Below are positions 32,613 to 40,181 of a stretch of 60,137 nucleotides of DNA, piece after piece; position 1 is the first letter of the stretch, and every line of letters begins with the position of its first letter. This DNA is from Streptomyces sp. ISL-36. GTDB taxonomy: Bacteria > Actinomycetota > Actinomycetes > Streptomycetales > Streptomycetaceae. The notes below the pieces were generated by a model, which saw only the letters and a program-made list of their open reading frames with translations, was not told where the DNA came from and did not search any database. Both the position numbers and the translations under genes were made by a program. The stretch lies in assembly GCF_018614205.1 (NCBI RefSeq), contig NZ_JAGGOS010000069.1, positions 1-60,137 on the forward strand, read 5' to 3'.

Positions 32613-32768
32613 CCCTGTGGTTTCTCGTATGGTGGAAACTACTTTCCGAAAACAAAATGACCGCATTACCTGCTACCGGCAGGTAGGTGCGACCATCGGA
32701 GGGCGCCGCCGGGCAACCAGCCGGGGCGGCGTAGCAACGAAGCTCAGGGAAAGCAGAGGAACTCGGCC
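32605..32768 (+). promoter_or_regulatory. Candidate promoter and folded leader of the malic enzyme gene
   Basis: A weak -35 TTCTGT (32605-32610), 17 bases, and TATGGT (32628-32633) precede a leader with three inverted repeats: GGAAA-CTAC-TTTCC (32634-32647, at the start site, a possible operator), ACCTGC-TACCG-GCAGGT (32668-32684) and CGCCGCC/GGCGGCG (32704-32731). AGAGGA serves as the ribosome binding site. Confidence 0.4.
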
Positions 32769-34205
32769 ATGGCAACGGCGCCCAGCGTCTCGTACTCGAT
32801 GACGGTCCGGCTGGAGGTTCCCGCGAGCGGGACCGCGGTCTCCCAGCTCACCACGGCGGTGGAGTCCCACGGCGGTTCCGTCACCGGCCTCGACGTGACC
32901 GCCTCCGGCCACGAGAAGCTCCGGATCGACGTCACCATCGCCGCGACCTCCACCGCGCACGCCGACGAGATCGTCGAGCAGCTGCGCGGCATCGAGGGCG
33001 TCACGCTGGGCAAGGTCTCCGACCGTACGTTCCTGATGCACCTCGGCGGCAAGATCGAGATGGCGTCCAAGCACCCCATCCGCAACCGTGACGACCTCTC
33101 CATGATCTACACCCCGGGCGTGGCCCGGGTCTGCATGGCGATCGCCGAGAACCCCGAGGACGCCCGCCGCCTCACCATCAAGCGCAACTCCGTCGCAGTC
33201 GTGACGGACGGCTCCGCCGTCCTCGGCCTCGGCAACATCGGCCCCAAGGCCGCGCTGCCCGTCATGGAGGGCAAGGCGGCCCTCTTCAAGCGCTTCGCCG
33301 GCATCGACGCCTGGCCGCTCTGCCTGGACACCCAGGACACCGACGAGATCGTCGCCATCGTCAAGGCGATCGCCCCCGGCTTCGCGGGCATCAACCTCGA
33401 GGACATCTCCGCACCGCGCTGCTTCGAGATCGAGGCCCGGCTGCGCGAGGCCCTCGACATCCCGGTCTTCCACGACGACCAGCACGGCACCGCGATCGTC
33501 GTCCTCGCCGCCCTCACCAACGCGCTGCGCGTGGTGGGCAAGGGGATCGGCGACGTACGCGTCGTCATGTCCGGCGCCGGCGCGGCCGGTACGGCCATCC
33601 TCAAGCTGCTCATCGCGGCCGGTGTCAAGCACGCCGTCGTCGCCGACATCCACGGCGTCGTGCACGCGGGCCGCGAGGACCTCGTCGAGGCCGCCAAGGA
33701 CTCGCCGCTGCGCTGGATCGCCGACAACACCAACCCCGAGGGCGTCACCGGCACCCTCAAGCAGGCCGTGGTCGGCGCCGACGTCTTCATCGGCGTCTCG
33801 GCCCCGAACCTGCTCGGCGCGGACGATGTCGCCGCCATGGCGGAGGGCGCGATCGTGTTCGCGCTCGCGAACCCCGACCCCGAGGTCGACCCGGCAATCG
33901 CCCGTCAGACGGCGGCCGTTGTGGCCACCGGCCGCTCGGACTTCCCCAACCAGATCAACAACGTGCTGGTCTTCCCCGGTGTCTTCCGCGGCCTGCTGGA
34001 CGCCCAGTCCCGCACCGTCAACACGGAGATGATGCTGGCGGCCGCCACGGCCCTCGCCGAGGTCGTCACCGACGACGAGCTGAACCCGAACTACATCATC
34101 CCCTCGGTCTTCAACGACAAGGTGGCGGGCGCCGTTGCCGGTGCCGTCCGCAACGCCGCGAAGGCCGCCGGTGCGGGAGCGGACAGCGGTGGTCAGGGGC
34201 TGTGA
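32769..34205 (+). CDS. NAD(P)-dependent malic enzyme with N-terminal ACT domain
   Basis: A 478-residue malate dehydrogenase (oxaloacetate-decarboxylating) that converts malate to pyruvate and CO2 and yields reduced NAD(P). Residues 1-80 form an ACT-like regulatory domain (MTVRLEVPASGTAVSQLTTA), followed by the catalytic part: SMIYTPGVARVC, FHDDQHGTAIVVLAAL (metal site), nucleotide loop VMSGAGAAGTAILKLL, and NPDPEVDP. The orthologue in the same gene order in S. coelicolor is, to my memory, the NAD-dependent enzyme that feeds lipid storage and antibiotic production. ATG 32769 has AGAGGA nine bases upstream. Confidence 0.94.
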   Translation: MATAPSVSYSMTVRLEVPASGTAVSQLTTAVESHGGSVTGLDVTASGHEKLRIDVTIAATSTAHADEIVEQLRGIEGVTLGKVSDRTFLMHLGGKIEMASKHPIRNRDDLSMIYTPGVARVCMAIAENPEDARRLTIKRNSVAVVTDGSAVLGLGNIGPKAALPVMEGKAALFKRFAGIDAWPLCLDTQDTDEIVAIVKAIAPGFAGINLEDISAPRCFEIEARLREALDIPVFHDDQHGTAIVVLAALTNALRVVGKGIGDVRVVMSGAGAAGTAILKLLIAAGVKHAVVADIHGVVHAGREDLVEAAKDSPLRWIADNTNPEGVTGTLKQAVVGADVFIGVSAPNLLGADDVAAMAEGAIVFALANPDPEVDPAIARQTAAVVATGRSDFPNQINNVLVFPGVFRGLLDAQSRTVNTEMMLAAATALAEVVTDDELNPNYIIPSVFNDKVAGAVAGAVRNAAKAAGAGADSGGQGL

Positions 34206-34228
34206 CCGGCCCCACGTCCGCCCGGTGA

Positions 34229-34255
34229 ACGGCGCGTCGCGAGTCGCCGCGCCGT
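34229..34255 (+). terminator. Terminator candidate after the malic enzyme gene
   Basis: ACGGCGCG/CGCGCCGT, 8 bp around an 11-base loop, 23 bases past the stop codon. Confidence 0.55.
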
Positions 34256-34514
34256 AAACCCGCCTTTAGGGTGGCTGTTCGGCTCCAAAGAGTTTCGGCG
34301 GAGTCGACGGAACGTCACCACGTCAGAGGCCGTGGCGCTTTTCGTGTGACCCCAGAGGGTGCCGGATTGGCGTTCCCGCCGCTGGTGGGGGCAGGATGCC
34401 TATTCGGGCGCGAGGGTCTGTCAGTAGACCCGGGTCCGGGGACTGTCCGAGGGCCCTGGCAGCATCGGCTTCGATCTCACGCCTCACAGGCAAGAAGAAC
34501 ACGGGAGTAACAAC
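34256..34514 (+). promoter_or_regulatory. hupA promoter and long leader
   Basis: TAGGGT (34267-34272) is a good -10 box without a clear -35. It predicts an untranslated leader of about 235 bases, unusually long. Within it GGGTCT-N6-AGACCC (34414-34431) can fold. GGGAG precedes the ATG at 34515. No small gene is evident. Confidence 0.4.
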
Positions 34515-34796
34515 ATGAACCGCAGTGAGCTGGTGGCCGCCCTGGCCGACCGCGCCGAGGTGACCCGCAAGGACGCCGACGCCGTGCTGGCCGCTCTCGC
34601 CGAGACCGTCGGTGAGGTCGTCGCCAAGGGCGACGAGAAGGTCACCATCCCCGGCTTCCTGACCTTCGAGCGCACCCACCGTGCCGCTCGCACCGCTCGT
34701 AACCCGCAGACCGGCGACCCGATCAACATCCCGGCCGGCTACAGCGTGAAGGTCTCCGCGGGCTCGAAGCTCAAGGAAGCCGCCAAGGGCAAGTAA
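34515..34796 (+). CDS. hupA: HU-family nucleoid protein
   Basis: A 93-residue histone-like DNA-binding protein. The full HU fold is present: helices MNRSELVAALADRAEVTRKD and VLAALAETVGEVVAKGD, the strand VTIPGFLTFERTHR, and the DNA-bending arm RTARNPQTGDPINIPAGYSV. It lacks the long Lys/Ala-rich tail of the sporulation HU (HupS), so it corresponds to the vegetative HupA. It condenses and protects DNA across the nucleoid. A strong terminator follows. The direct repeat AAGCCTGTAGGCA (34795 and 34830) lies just after the stop. Confidence 0.96.
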   Translation: MNRSELVAALADRAEVTRKDADAVLAALAETVGEVVAKGDEKVTIPGFLTFERTHRAARTARNPQTGDPINIPAGYSVKVSAGSKLKEAAKGK

Positions 34797-34847
34797 GCCT
34801 GTAGGCAGTACCGCCGAGGGCGCGTAGGCAAGCCTGTAGGCAACGAA

Positions 34848-34882
34848 AAGGGCGGCCACCCTGTCAGGGGGTGGCCGCCCTT
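34848..34882. terminator. Bidirectional terminator between hupA and murA
   Basis: A perfect 14-bp stem AAGGGCGGCCACCC/GGGTGGCCGCCCTT with a 7-base loop, between convergent genes. Confidence 0.93.
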
Positions 34883-34958
34883 CCGTTTGCCTCTGTACGG
34901 GCCTGCAGCGGGCCTTTACGCGGCGGGCCCGGTCGTGACGGGCCCGCCGCGCGGCGAT

Positions 34959-36299
34959 TCAGACCAGAGCGCTGCCGGGGAGCTCGACCTTCGCGCCGAG
35001 CTCGACGAGCTTCTCCATGAAGTTCTCGTAGCCGCGGTTGATCAGGTCGATGCCGTGGACGCGGGAGGTCCCCTGCGCCGCGAGCGCCGCGATCAGGTAC
35101 GAGAAGCCGCCGCGCAGGTCCGGGATGACCAGGTCGGCGCCCTGGAGCTTCGTCGGGCCGGAGACGACCGCGGAGTGGAGGAAGTTGCGCTGGCCGAAGC
35201 GGCAGTCCGAGCCGCCCAGGCACTCGCGGTACAGCTGGATGTGGGCACCCATCTGGTTCAGCGCGGAGGTGAAGCCCAGCCGGGACTCGTACACCGTCTC
35301 GTGGACGATGGAGAGGCCGGCGGCCTGCGTCAGCGCCACCACCAGCGGCTGCTGCCAGTCGGTCTGGAAACCGGGGTGCACGTCCGTCTCCAGGGCGATC
35401 GCGTTGAGCGAACCGCCCGGGTGCCAGAAGCGGATGCCCTCGTCGTCGATCTCGAAGGCGCCACCCACCTTCCGGTAGGTGTTGAGGAAGGTCATCATCG
35501 AGCGCTGCTGGGCGCCGCGCACGTAGATGTTGCCCTCGGTCGCCAGCGCCGCCGACGCCCAGGAGGCCGCCTCCAGGCGGTCCGGGAGCGCCCGGTGGGT
35601 GTAGCCGTCGAGACGGTCGACACCGGTGATCCGGATCGTCCGGTCGGTGTCCATCGAGATGATCGCGCCCATTTTCTGCAGGACGCAGATCAGGTCCTCG
35701 ATCTCCGGCTCCACGGCCGCGTTCGAGAGCTCGGTGACACCCTCGGCCAGGACGGCCGTGAGCAGCACCTGCTCGGTCGAGCCGACCGAGGGGTACGGGA
35801 GCCGGATCTTGGTGCCGCGCAGCCGCTGCGGGGCCTCCAGGTACTGGCCGTCCGCCCGCTTCTCGATCGTCGCGCCGAACTGACGCAGCACGTCGAAGTG
35901 GAAGTCGATCGGCCGCCCGCCGATGTCGCAGCCGCCCAGGCCCGGGATGAAGGCGTGGCCGAGGCGGTGCAGCAGCGGACCGCAGAAGAGGATCGGAATG
36001 CGCGACGAACCCGCGTGGGCGTCGATGTCCGCCACATTGGCGGACTCGACGTGCGTCGGGTCGAGGACCAGCTCACCGGGCTCGTCGCCGGGGCGGACGG
36101 TCACACCGTGGAGCTGGAGGAGTCCGCGCACCACGCGCACGTCGCGGATGTCGGGCACATTGCGCAGTCGGCTCGGACCGCTGCCGAGCAGGGCGGCGAC
36201 CATCGCCTTGGGCACGAGGTTCTTCGCGCCGCGGACGCGGATCTCGCCCTCCAGCGGGGTTCCGCCGTGGACAAGCAGTACATCGTCTGTGCCGGTCAT
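34959..36299 (-). CDS. murA: UDP-N-acetylglucosamine 1-carboxyvinyltransferase
   Basis: A 446-residue MurA, catalysing the first committed step of peptidoglycan synthesis (enolpyruvyl transfer from PEP to UDP-GlcNAc) in the cytosol. The N-terminal GEIRVRGAKNLVPKAMVAAL and the active-site loop IPGLGGCDIGGRPIDFHFD are visible; the Cys of GGC is the residue fosfomycin attacks, so the Cys-type enzyme is retained, in contrast to mycobacteria. ATG 36299 gives the standard N-terminus, although no strong ribosome binding site precedes it. Streptomyces usually have a second murA elsewhere. Confidence 0.95.
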   Translation of the reverse strand: MTGTDDVLLVHGGTPLEGEIRVRGAKNLVPKAMVAALLGSGPSRLRNVPDIRDVRVVRGLLQLHGVTVRPGDEPGELVLDPTHVESANVADIDAHAGSSRIPILFCGPLLHRLGHAFIPGLGGCDIGGRPIDFHFDVLRQFGATIEKRADGQYLEAPQRLRGTKIRLPYPSVGSTEQVLLTAVLAEGVTELSNAAVEPEIEDLICVLQKMGAIISMDTDRTIRITGVDRLDGYTHRALPDRLEAASWASAALATEGNIYVRGAQQRSMMTFLNTYRKVGGAFEIDDEGIRFWHPGGSLNAIALETDVHPGFQTDWQQPLVVALTQAAGLSIVHETVYESRLGFTSALNQMGAHIQLYRECLGGSDCRFGQRNFLHSAVVSGPTKLQGADLVIPDLRGGFSYLIAALAAQGTSRVHGIDLINRGYENFMEKLVELGAKVELPGSALV

Positions 36300-36563
36300 G
36301 AATCTCGCGTTCCGGAGAGGTCGGGCAGGGGGCCAGGGAAAAGGGTAAGGGGGGAGAACCCCTCTTACGGCAGTCCGAGGGCGCCCCGCAGATGTAATGA
36401 ATTCGGCACAACACCCTCTGTTCATATGATCTTGCGGAGTGTCACCGTCCGCTTCTACCCCCGATTGTTCCGCCCATCCGTCCTGAACTGCGCCGGTGCG
36501 CGACTGGGGGTGACTGCACCGGACAGCACCCGCGAAAGCCGAAGATGCGGGATCATGTGTCGC
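36300..36563. other. Divergent region between murA and yqgE
   Basis: 264 bases without a gene. An imperfect hairpin GTAAGGGG/CCCCTCTTAC near 36345-36368 lies in the murA leader. AT-richer stretches around 36390-36430 are probably the murA promoter region, but no standard pair of boxes can be assigned. Confidence 0.5.
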
Positions 36564-37124
36564 ATGACCGAGGTGTCCTCGCTCACAGGACGGCTGCTCG
36601 TCGCCACGCCCGCCCTGGCCGACCCGAATTTCGACCGCGCGGTGGTCCTGCTCCTCGACCACGACGACGAGGGCTCGCTCGGCGTGGTCCTCAACCGGCC
36701 GACGCCCGTCACGGTCGGCGACATCCTCGCGCCCTGGGCCGACCTCGCCGGCGACCCGGGCGTGGTCTTCCAGGGCGGCCCGGTCTCCCTGGACGCGGCG
36801 CTCGGCATCGCGGTGATCCCCGGCGACGAGGGGCCCCTGGGCTGGCGCCGGGTGTTCGGCGCGATCGGCCTGGTGGATCTGGAGACGCCGCCGGAGCTCC
36901 TCGGCCCCGCGCTCGGCTCCCTCCGGATCTTCGCGGGGTACGCGGGCTGGGGCCCCGGCCAGCTGGAGACGGAGCTGGGCGACGGAGCCTGGTACGTGGT
37001 CGAGTCCGAACCCGGCGACGTGTCCTCCCCCCGCCCGGAAACGCTGTGGCGCGATGTCCTGCGCCGGCAGCGGAGCGACCTGGCGATGGTGGCGACGTAC
37101 CCGGACGATCCCTCCCTCAACTGA
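36564..37124 (+). CDS. YqgE/AlgH family protein
   Basis: A 186-residue conserved cytosolic protein (UPF0301). Family hallmarks are visible: LTGRLLVATPALADPNFDRA at the N-terminus, VVLLLDHDDEGSLGVVLNRP, and FAGYAGWGPGQLETELGDGAW. The biochemical role is unknown across bacteria. ATG 36564 begins the conserved part; ATG 36555 three codons earlier is an alternative. It diverges from murA and precedes the DUF3039 gene. Confidence 0.92.
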   Translation: MTEVSSLTGRLLVATPALADPNFDRAVVLLLDHDDEGSLGVVLNRPTPVTVGDILAPWADLAGDPGVVFQGGPVSLDAALGIAVIPGDEGPLGWRRVFGAIGLVDLETPPELLGPALGSLRIFAGYAGWGPGQLETELGDGAWYVVESEPGDVSSPRPETLWRDVLRRQRSDLAMVATYPDDPSLN

Positions 37125-37140
37125 GCCGTCCGGTTTTCAG

Positions 37141-37146
37141 TACCCT
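37141..37146 (+). promoter_or_regulatory. -10 element TACCCT of a probable leaderless promoter
   Basis: TACCCT lies 8 bases before ATG 37155, with no ribosome binding site between. Confidence 0.4.
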
Positions 37147-37154
37147 TGGTTCTC

Positions 37155-37448
37155 ATGAGCACTCTCGAGCCCGAGCGCGGGGCAGGTACGGGAACCCTCG
37201 TCGAGCCGACGCCGCAGGTGTCCCACGGTGACGGCGACCACGAGCGCTACGCCCATTACGTCCAGAAGGACAAGATCATGGCGAGTGCCCTCGACGGCAC
37301 TCCCGTGGTGGCACTGTGCGGAAAGGTCTGGGTACCGGGGCGCGACCCCAAGAAGTACCCGGTCTGCCCCATGTGCAAGGAGATCTACGAGTCCATGGGC
37401 CCGGGCGGGGACAAGGACAAGGACAAGGGCGGCAAGGACAAGAAGTAG
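37155..37448 (+). CDS. DUF3039 family protein
   Basis: A 97-residue actinobacterial protein of unknown function. The conserved part ERYAHYVQKDKIMASALDGT then PVVALCGKVWVPGRDPKKYP and VCPMCKEIYE contains three Cys in a zinc-ribbon-like arrangement (C...CPMC). The tail is a Lys/Asp repeat (DKDKDKGGKDKK). ATG 37155 follows a -10 box directly. Confidence 0.88.
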   Translation: MSTLEPERGAGTGTLVEPTPQVSHGDGDHERYAHYVQKDKIMASALDGTPVVALCGKVWVPGRDPKKYPVCPMCKEIYESMGPGGDKDKDKGGKDKK

Positions 37449-37467
37449 GACGGTCCTGCCCCGGGGA

Positions 37468-37507
37468 GGCCCCCGGTGCGCGTACTTCGGTGCGCGTGCC
37501 GGGGGCC
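37468..37507 (+). terminator. Terminator after the DUF3039 gene
   Basis: GGCCCCCGG (37468-37476) pairs with CCGGGGGCC (37499-37507), and TGCGCG copies in the loop may extend it; GTTT follows. Confidence 0.8.
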
Positions 37508-37553
37508 GTTTCGTTCGTGCGGCCGTTGCACGGGGTGCCTCCGCTGGTCACAG

Positions 37554-37597
37554 AGTGGTTGAGACCACTTGTCCGGGCGTTGGTCCGGCCCTAACCT
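37554..37597 (+). promoter_or_regulatory. DasR-type operator (dre) and promoter of the hexosamine operon
   Basis: AGTGGT-TGAG-ACCACT (37554-37569) is a perfect-arm palindrome matching the DasR consensus AGTGGTCTAGACCACT at 14 of 16 positions. It abuts a promoter TTGTCC (37569-37574), 17 bases, TAACCT (37592-37597). DasR bound here would block RNA polymerase until amino-sugar phosphates release it. The downstream genes (uptake and GH20) suit this regulon. Confidence 0.8.
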
Positions 37598-37663
37598 CTC
37601 GCGTGTTGTGCAGCACGAAACGCCCGTTGCGCATGCTGCAACGCTGATTGGTGGGAGCCCCCA

Positions 37664-38971
37664 ATGAAGCTTTCTGCCCGCATCGCCGCCCCGGTCACCG
37701 CACTCGTCCTGGCCGGCCTCACCGCCACCGCCTGTGCCCCGCAGACCTCGAACAACAAGGCCGGGAGGGACGACAGGAGCGGCACCCTGCGCGTCTGGCT
37801 CTTCCAGGAGGTCGACAACGCCCCCAAGAAGCAGATCGTGGACGCGGCCGTCGCCGCCTTCGAGCAGCGGAACAAGGGCGCCGAGGTCGAGGTCGAGTAC
37901 ATCCCCGTGGACACCCGCGCGCAGCGCGTCAAGGCGGCCTTCAACGACCCGAAGTCGGCCCCCGACCTCATCGAGTACGGCAACACCGACACCGCCGGCT
38001 ACGTGAAGGACGGCGGACTGGCCGACATCACCGCCGAGTTCGGCGCCTGGGCCGACGCCGAGGACACGGACCCCACCGCGAAGTCCTCGGTCACGGTCGA
38101 CGGCAGGATCTACGGCGCCCCCCTCTTCGTCGGCGTACGCGCGCTGTACTACCGCACCGACGTCTTCAAGGAGCTCGGTCTGACCGCCCCCAAGTCGCAG
38201 GCCGAGCTGATCTCCACGGCGAAGAAGATCCACAAGGCGAAGCCGGACCTGTACGGCATCGCCGTCGGCGGCGCGTACACCTACGGCGCCGCGCCGTTCA
38301 TCTGGGCCAACGGAGGCGAACTCGCCACCGCGAACGGCTCGACGTACACCTCCGCCATCAACAGCGAGGCGGCCCGCAAGGGCATCGCCTCCTACACCTC
38401 GCTCTTCGGCGACGACAACTGCCCTGCCGCCAAGTGTGCCCAGATGGGCGGCAACGCCACCGTCACCGCCTTCGCCTCGGGCAAGGCGGCGATGGCGATC
38501 GGCGGCGACTTCAGCCACGCGGCGGTCGAGGCGGGGGCGGTGAAGGGCCGGTACGGGGTGGTGCCGCTGCCGGGTGTGACGGCGGGCTCGATCGCTCCGG
38601 CCTTCGCCGGCGGCAACAACCTCGGTGTGATGAAGAGCAGTTCGCACCGCACGCTCGCCGTCGACCTGATGAAGTCCCTCGCCGGCAAGGAGACGCAGGG
38701 CAAGCTCTTCGACGCGATGGGCTTCCTGCCGACCTACACCGACATACGGGCGGAGGCGGCGCGCAAGGAGCCCTTCGTGAAGCCGTTCATCGACTCCCTC
38801 GCCGCAGGCACCAAGTTTGTCCCGGCGTCCCCGGGTTGGGGTCAGATCGACGCCTCGCTGGTCCTGCCGACGATGTTCCAGGAGGTCGTCAGCGGCCGGA
38901 AGGACGTGAAGACCGCGTCGGACGACGCCGCGAAGAAGATGGACGCGGCCTTCGCCGCCGCGGGCCGATGA
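37664..38971 (+). CDS. Amino-sugar ABC transporter substrate-binding lipoprotein
   Basis: A 435-residue extracellular binding protein. The signal peptide ends in a lipobox with Cys24 (TATAC). The CUT1 pattern is visible in GTLRVWLFQEVDNAPKKQIV, FNDPKSAPDLIEYGNTDTA and RALYYRTDVFKELGL. GGGAG precedes ATG 37664. It is the first gene of a four-gene operon with two permeases and a GH20 hexosaminidase under a DasR-type operator, so the ligand is probably a chitin-, peptidoglycan- or glycan-derived N-acetylhexosaminide. No ATPase gene is present; MsiK could serve. The stop overlaps the next start as ATGA. Confidence 0.92.
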   Translation: MKLSARIAAPVTALVLAGLTATACAPQTSNNKAGRDDRSGTLRVWLFQEVDNAPKKQIVDAAVAAFEQRNKGAEVEVEYIPVDTRAQRVKAAFNDPKSAPDLIEYGNTDTAGYVKDGGLADITAEFGAWADAEDTDPTAKSSVTVDGRIYGAPLFVGVRALYYRTDVFKELGLTAPKSQAELISTAKKIHKAKPDLYGIAVGGAYTYGAAPFIWANGGELATANGSTYTSAINSEAARKGIASYTSLFGDDNCPAAKCAQMGGNATVTAFASGKAAMAIGGDFSHAAVEAGAVKGRYGVVPLPGVTAGSIAPAFAGGNNLGVMKSSSHRTLAVDLMKSLAGKETQGKLFDAMGFLPTYTDIRAEAARKEPFVKPFIDSLAAGTKFVPASPGWGQIDASLVLPTMFQEVVSGRKDVKTASDDAAKKMDAAFAAAGR

Positions 38972-40131
38972 CGATGACGAATCCGGGCGGTACGCATTCG
39001 GGCGGTACGGGTCCGAGGGGTACGGAGCCGAGCGGTGCGAGCGGTGCGAGCGGTACGAGGGGTGCGAGCGGTACGAGCGGTGCGAAGGCGGCCGTGGGAA
39101 CCGTCGCCCGCCCGGGCACCGCAGGGTCCGGGTCCGGGTCCGGGTCCGGGTCCGCGGATCCCGCCGTCCCGGGCCGGCGCCCCGACGAGGTTCCCGGCCC
39201 CCGCAAGGCGTCCGGCCGCCCGGCGCGCCGGCCCCGCCCGGGATCCGGCCTCCGGGGCGGCTCCGCCTGGACGCCCTGGCTCTACCTCCTGCCCGCGCTC
39301 GTCGTCCTCGGCGGGCTCCTGATCTACCCCGTCTACCAGCTCGGGCTCATCTCCTTCCTGGAGTACACCCAGGCCCAGGTCAGCGGCGGCGAGCCCACCT
39401 CCTTCCAGGGGTTCGGCAACTACACCGCCCTCTTCTCCGACGCCCAGTTCTGGCAGGTCCTCCTCGCCACCGTCCTCTTCGCCGCCGCCTGCGTGGTCAC
39501 CACGCTGGCCGTGGGCTGCGCGCTCGCGGTACTCCTGACCCGCGTACGGGCCCTGCCCCGCCTCGCACTCATGCTCGCCGCGCTCGGCGCCTGGGCCACC
39601 CCCGCCGTCACCGGCTCGACCGTCTGGGTCTTCCTCTTCGACCCGGACCACGGCCCCGTGAACCGGCTGCTCGGACTGGGCGACTTCTCCTGGACGTACG
39701 GCCGCTACAGCGCCTTCGCACTGGTCCTCTTCGAGGTCGTCTGGTGCTCGTTCCCGTTCGTGATGGTGACGGTGTACGCGGGCATCAAGGCCGTCCCCGG
39801 CGAGGTCCTGGAGGCCGCTGCCCTCGACGGCGCCTCGCAGTGGCGTATCTGGCGCTCCGTCACGGCACCGATGCTCAGGCCGATCCTGGTCGTCGTCACG
39901 ATCCAGTCGATCATCTGGGACTTCAAGGTCTTCACCCAGATCTACGTGATGACGGGCGGCGGCGGCATCGCCGGCCAGAACCTCGTCCTCAACGTGTACG
40001 CGTATCAGAAGGCGTTCGCCTCCTCCCAGTACAGCCTCGGCTCGGCGATCGGCGTCGTCATGCTGCTGATCCTGCTGGCGGTCACGTTGGTGTACCTCCG
40101 ACTCCTGCGCCGCCAGGGAGAAGAACTGTGA
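38968..40131 (+). CDS. Amino-sugar ABC transporter permease, MalF type
   Basis: A 387-residue CUT1 permease. The membrane part starts near residue 105 (WLYLLPALVVLGGLLIYPVY) with six hydrophobic segments and the EAA loop VLEAAALDGASQWRIWRSV. The first ~100 residues form an unusual cytosolic tail, with Gly-Ala-Ser and Gly-Ser runs (GASGASG, GSGSGSGSGS) encoded by short tandem DNA repeats and then Arg/Pro-rich sequence. ATG 38968 overlaps the binding protein stop. Starts further inside would remove the tail, but none has a better ribosome binding site. Its last codons (GEEL) are part of a small duplication. Confidence 0.9.
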   Translation: MTMTNPGGTHSGGTGPRGTEPSGASGASGTRGASGTSGAKAAVGTVARPGTAGSGSGSGSGSADPAVPGRRPDEVPGPRKASGRPARRPRPGSGLRGGSAWTPWLYLLPALVVLGGLLIYPVYQLGLISFLEYTQAQVSGGEPTSFQGFGNYTALFSDAQFWQVLLATVLFAAACVVTTLAVGCALAVLLTRVRALPRLALMLAALGAWATPAVTGSTVWVFLFDPDHGPVNRLLGLGDFSWTYGRYSAFALVLFEVVWCSFPFVMVTVYAGIKAVPGEVLEAAALDGASQWRIWRSVTAPMLRPILVVVTIQSIIWDFKVFTQIYVMTGGGGIAGQNLVLNVYAYQKAFASSQYSLGSAIGVVMLLILLAVTLVYLRLLRRQGEEL

Positions 40132-40181
40132 GCGGACGAAGCGCTGTGAGCGGAGAAGAACTGAGCGGAGAAGAACTGTGA
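40128..40181 (+). other. Duplicated start region forming a 17-codon upstream frame
   Basis: GTG 40128 opens V-S-G-R-S-A-V-S-G-E-E-L-S-G-E-E-L and stops at TGA 40179-40181. GGAGAAGAACTGTGAGCG, containing a ribosome binding site and GTG, recurs with small changes three times between 40117 and 40183. The true permease GTG at 40178 overlaps the last stop. This is probably a local duplication, possibly a coupling leader. Confidence 0.55.

Noticed and set aside
32628..32768. Cyclic-di-GMP or SAM riboswitch before the malic enzyme gene, suggested by GGTAGG and GGGCAACC fragments
   Set aside because: The fragments do not occur in the order or with the conserved core bases of those riboswitches.
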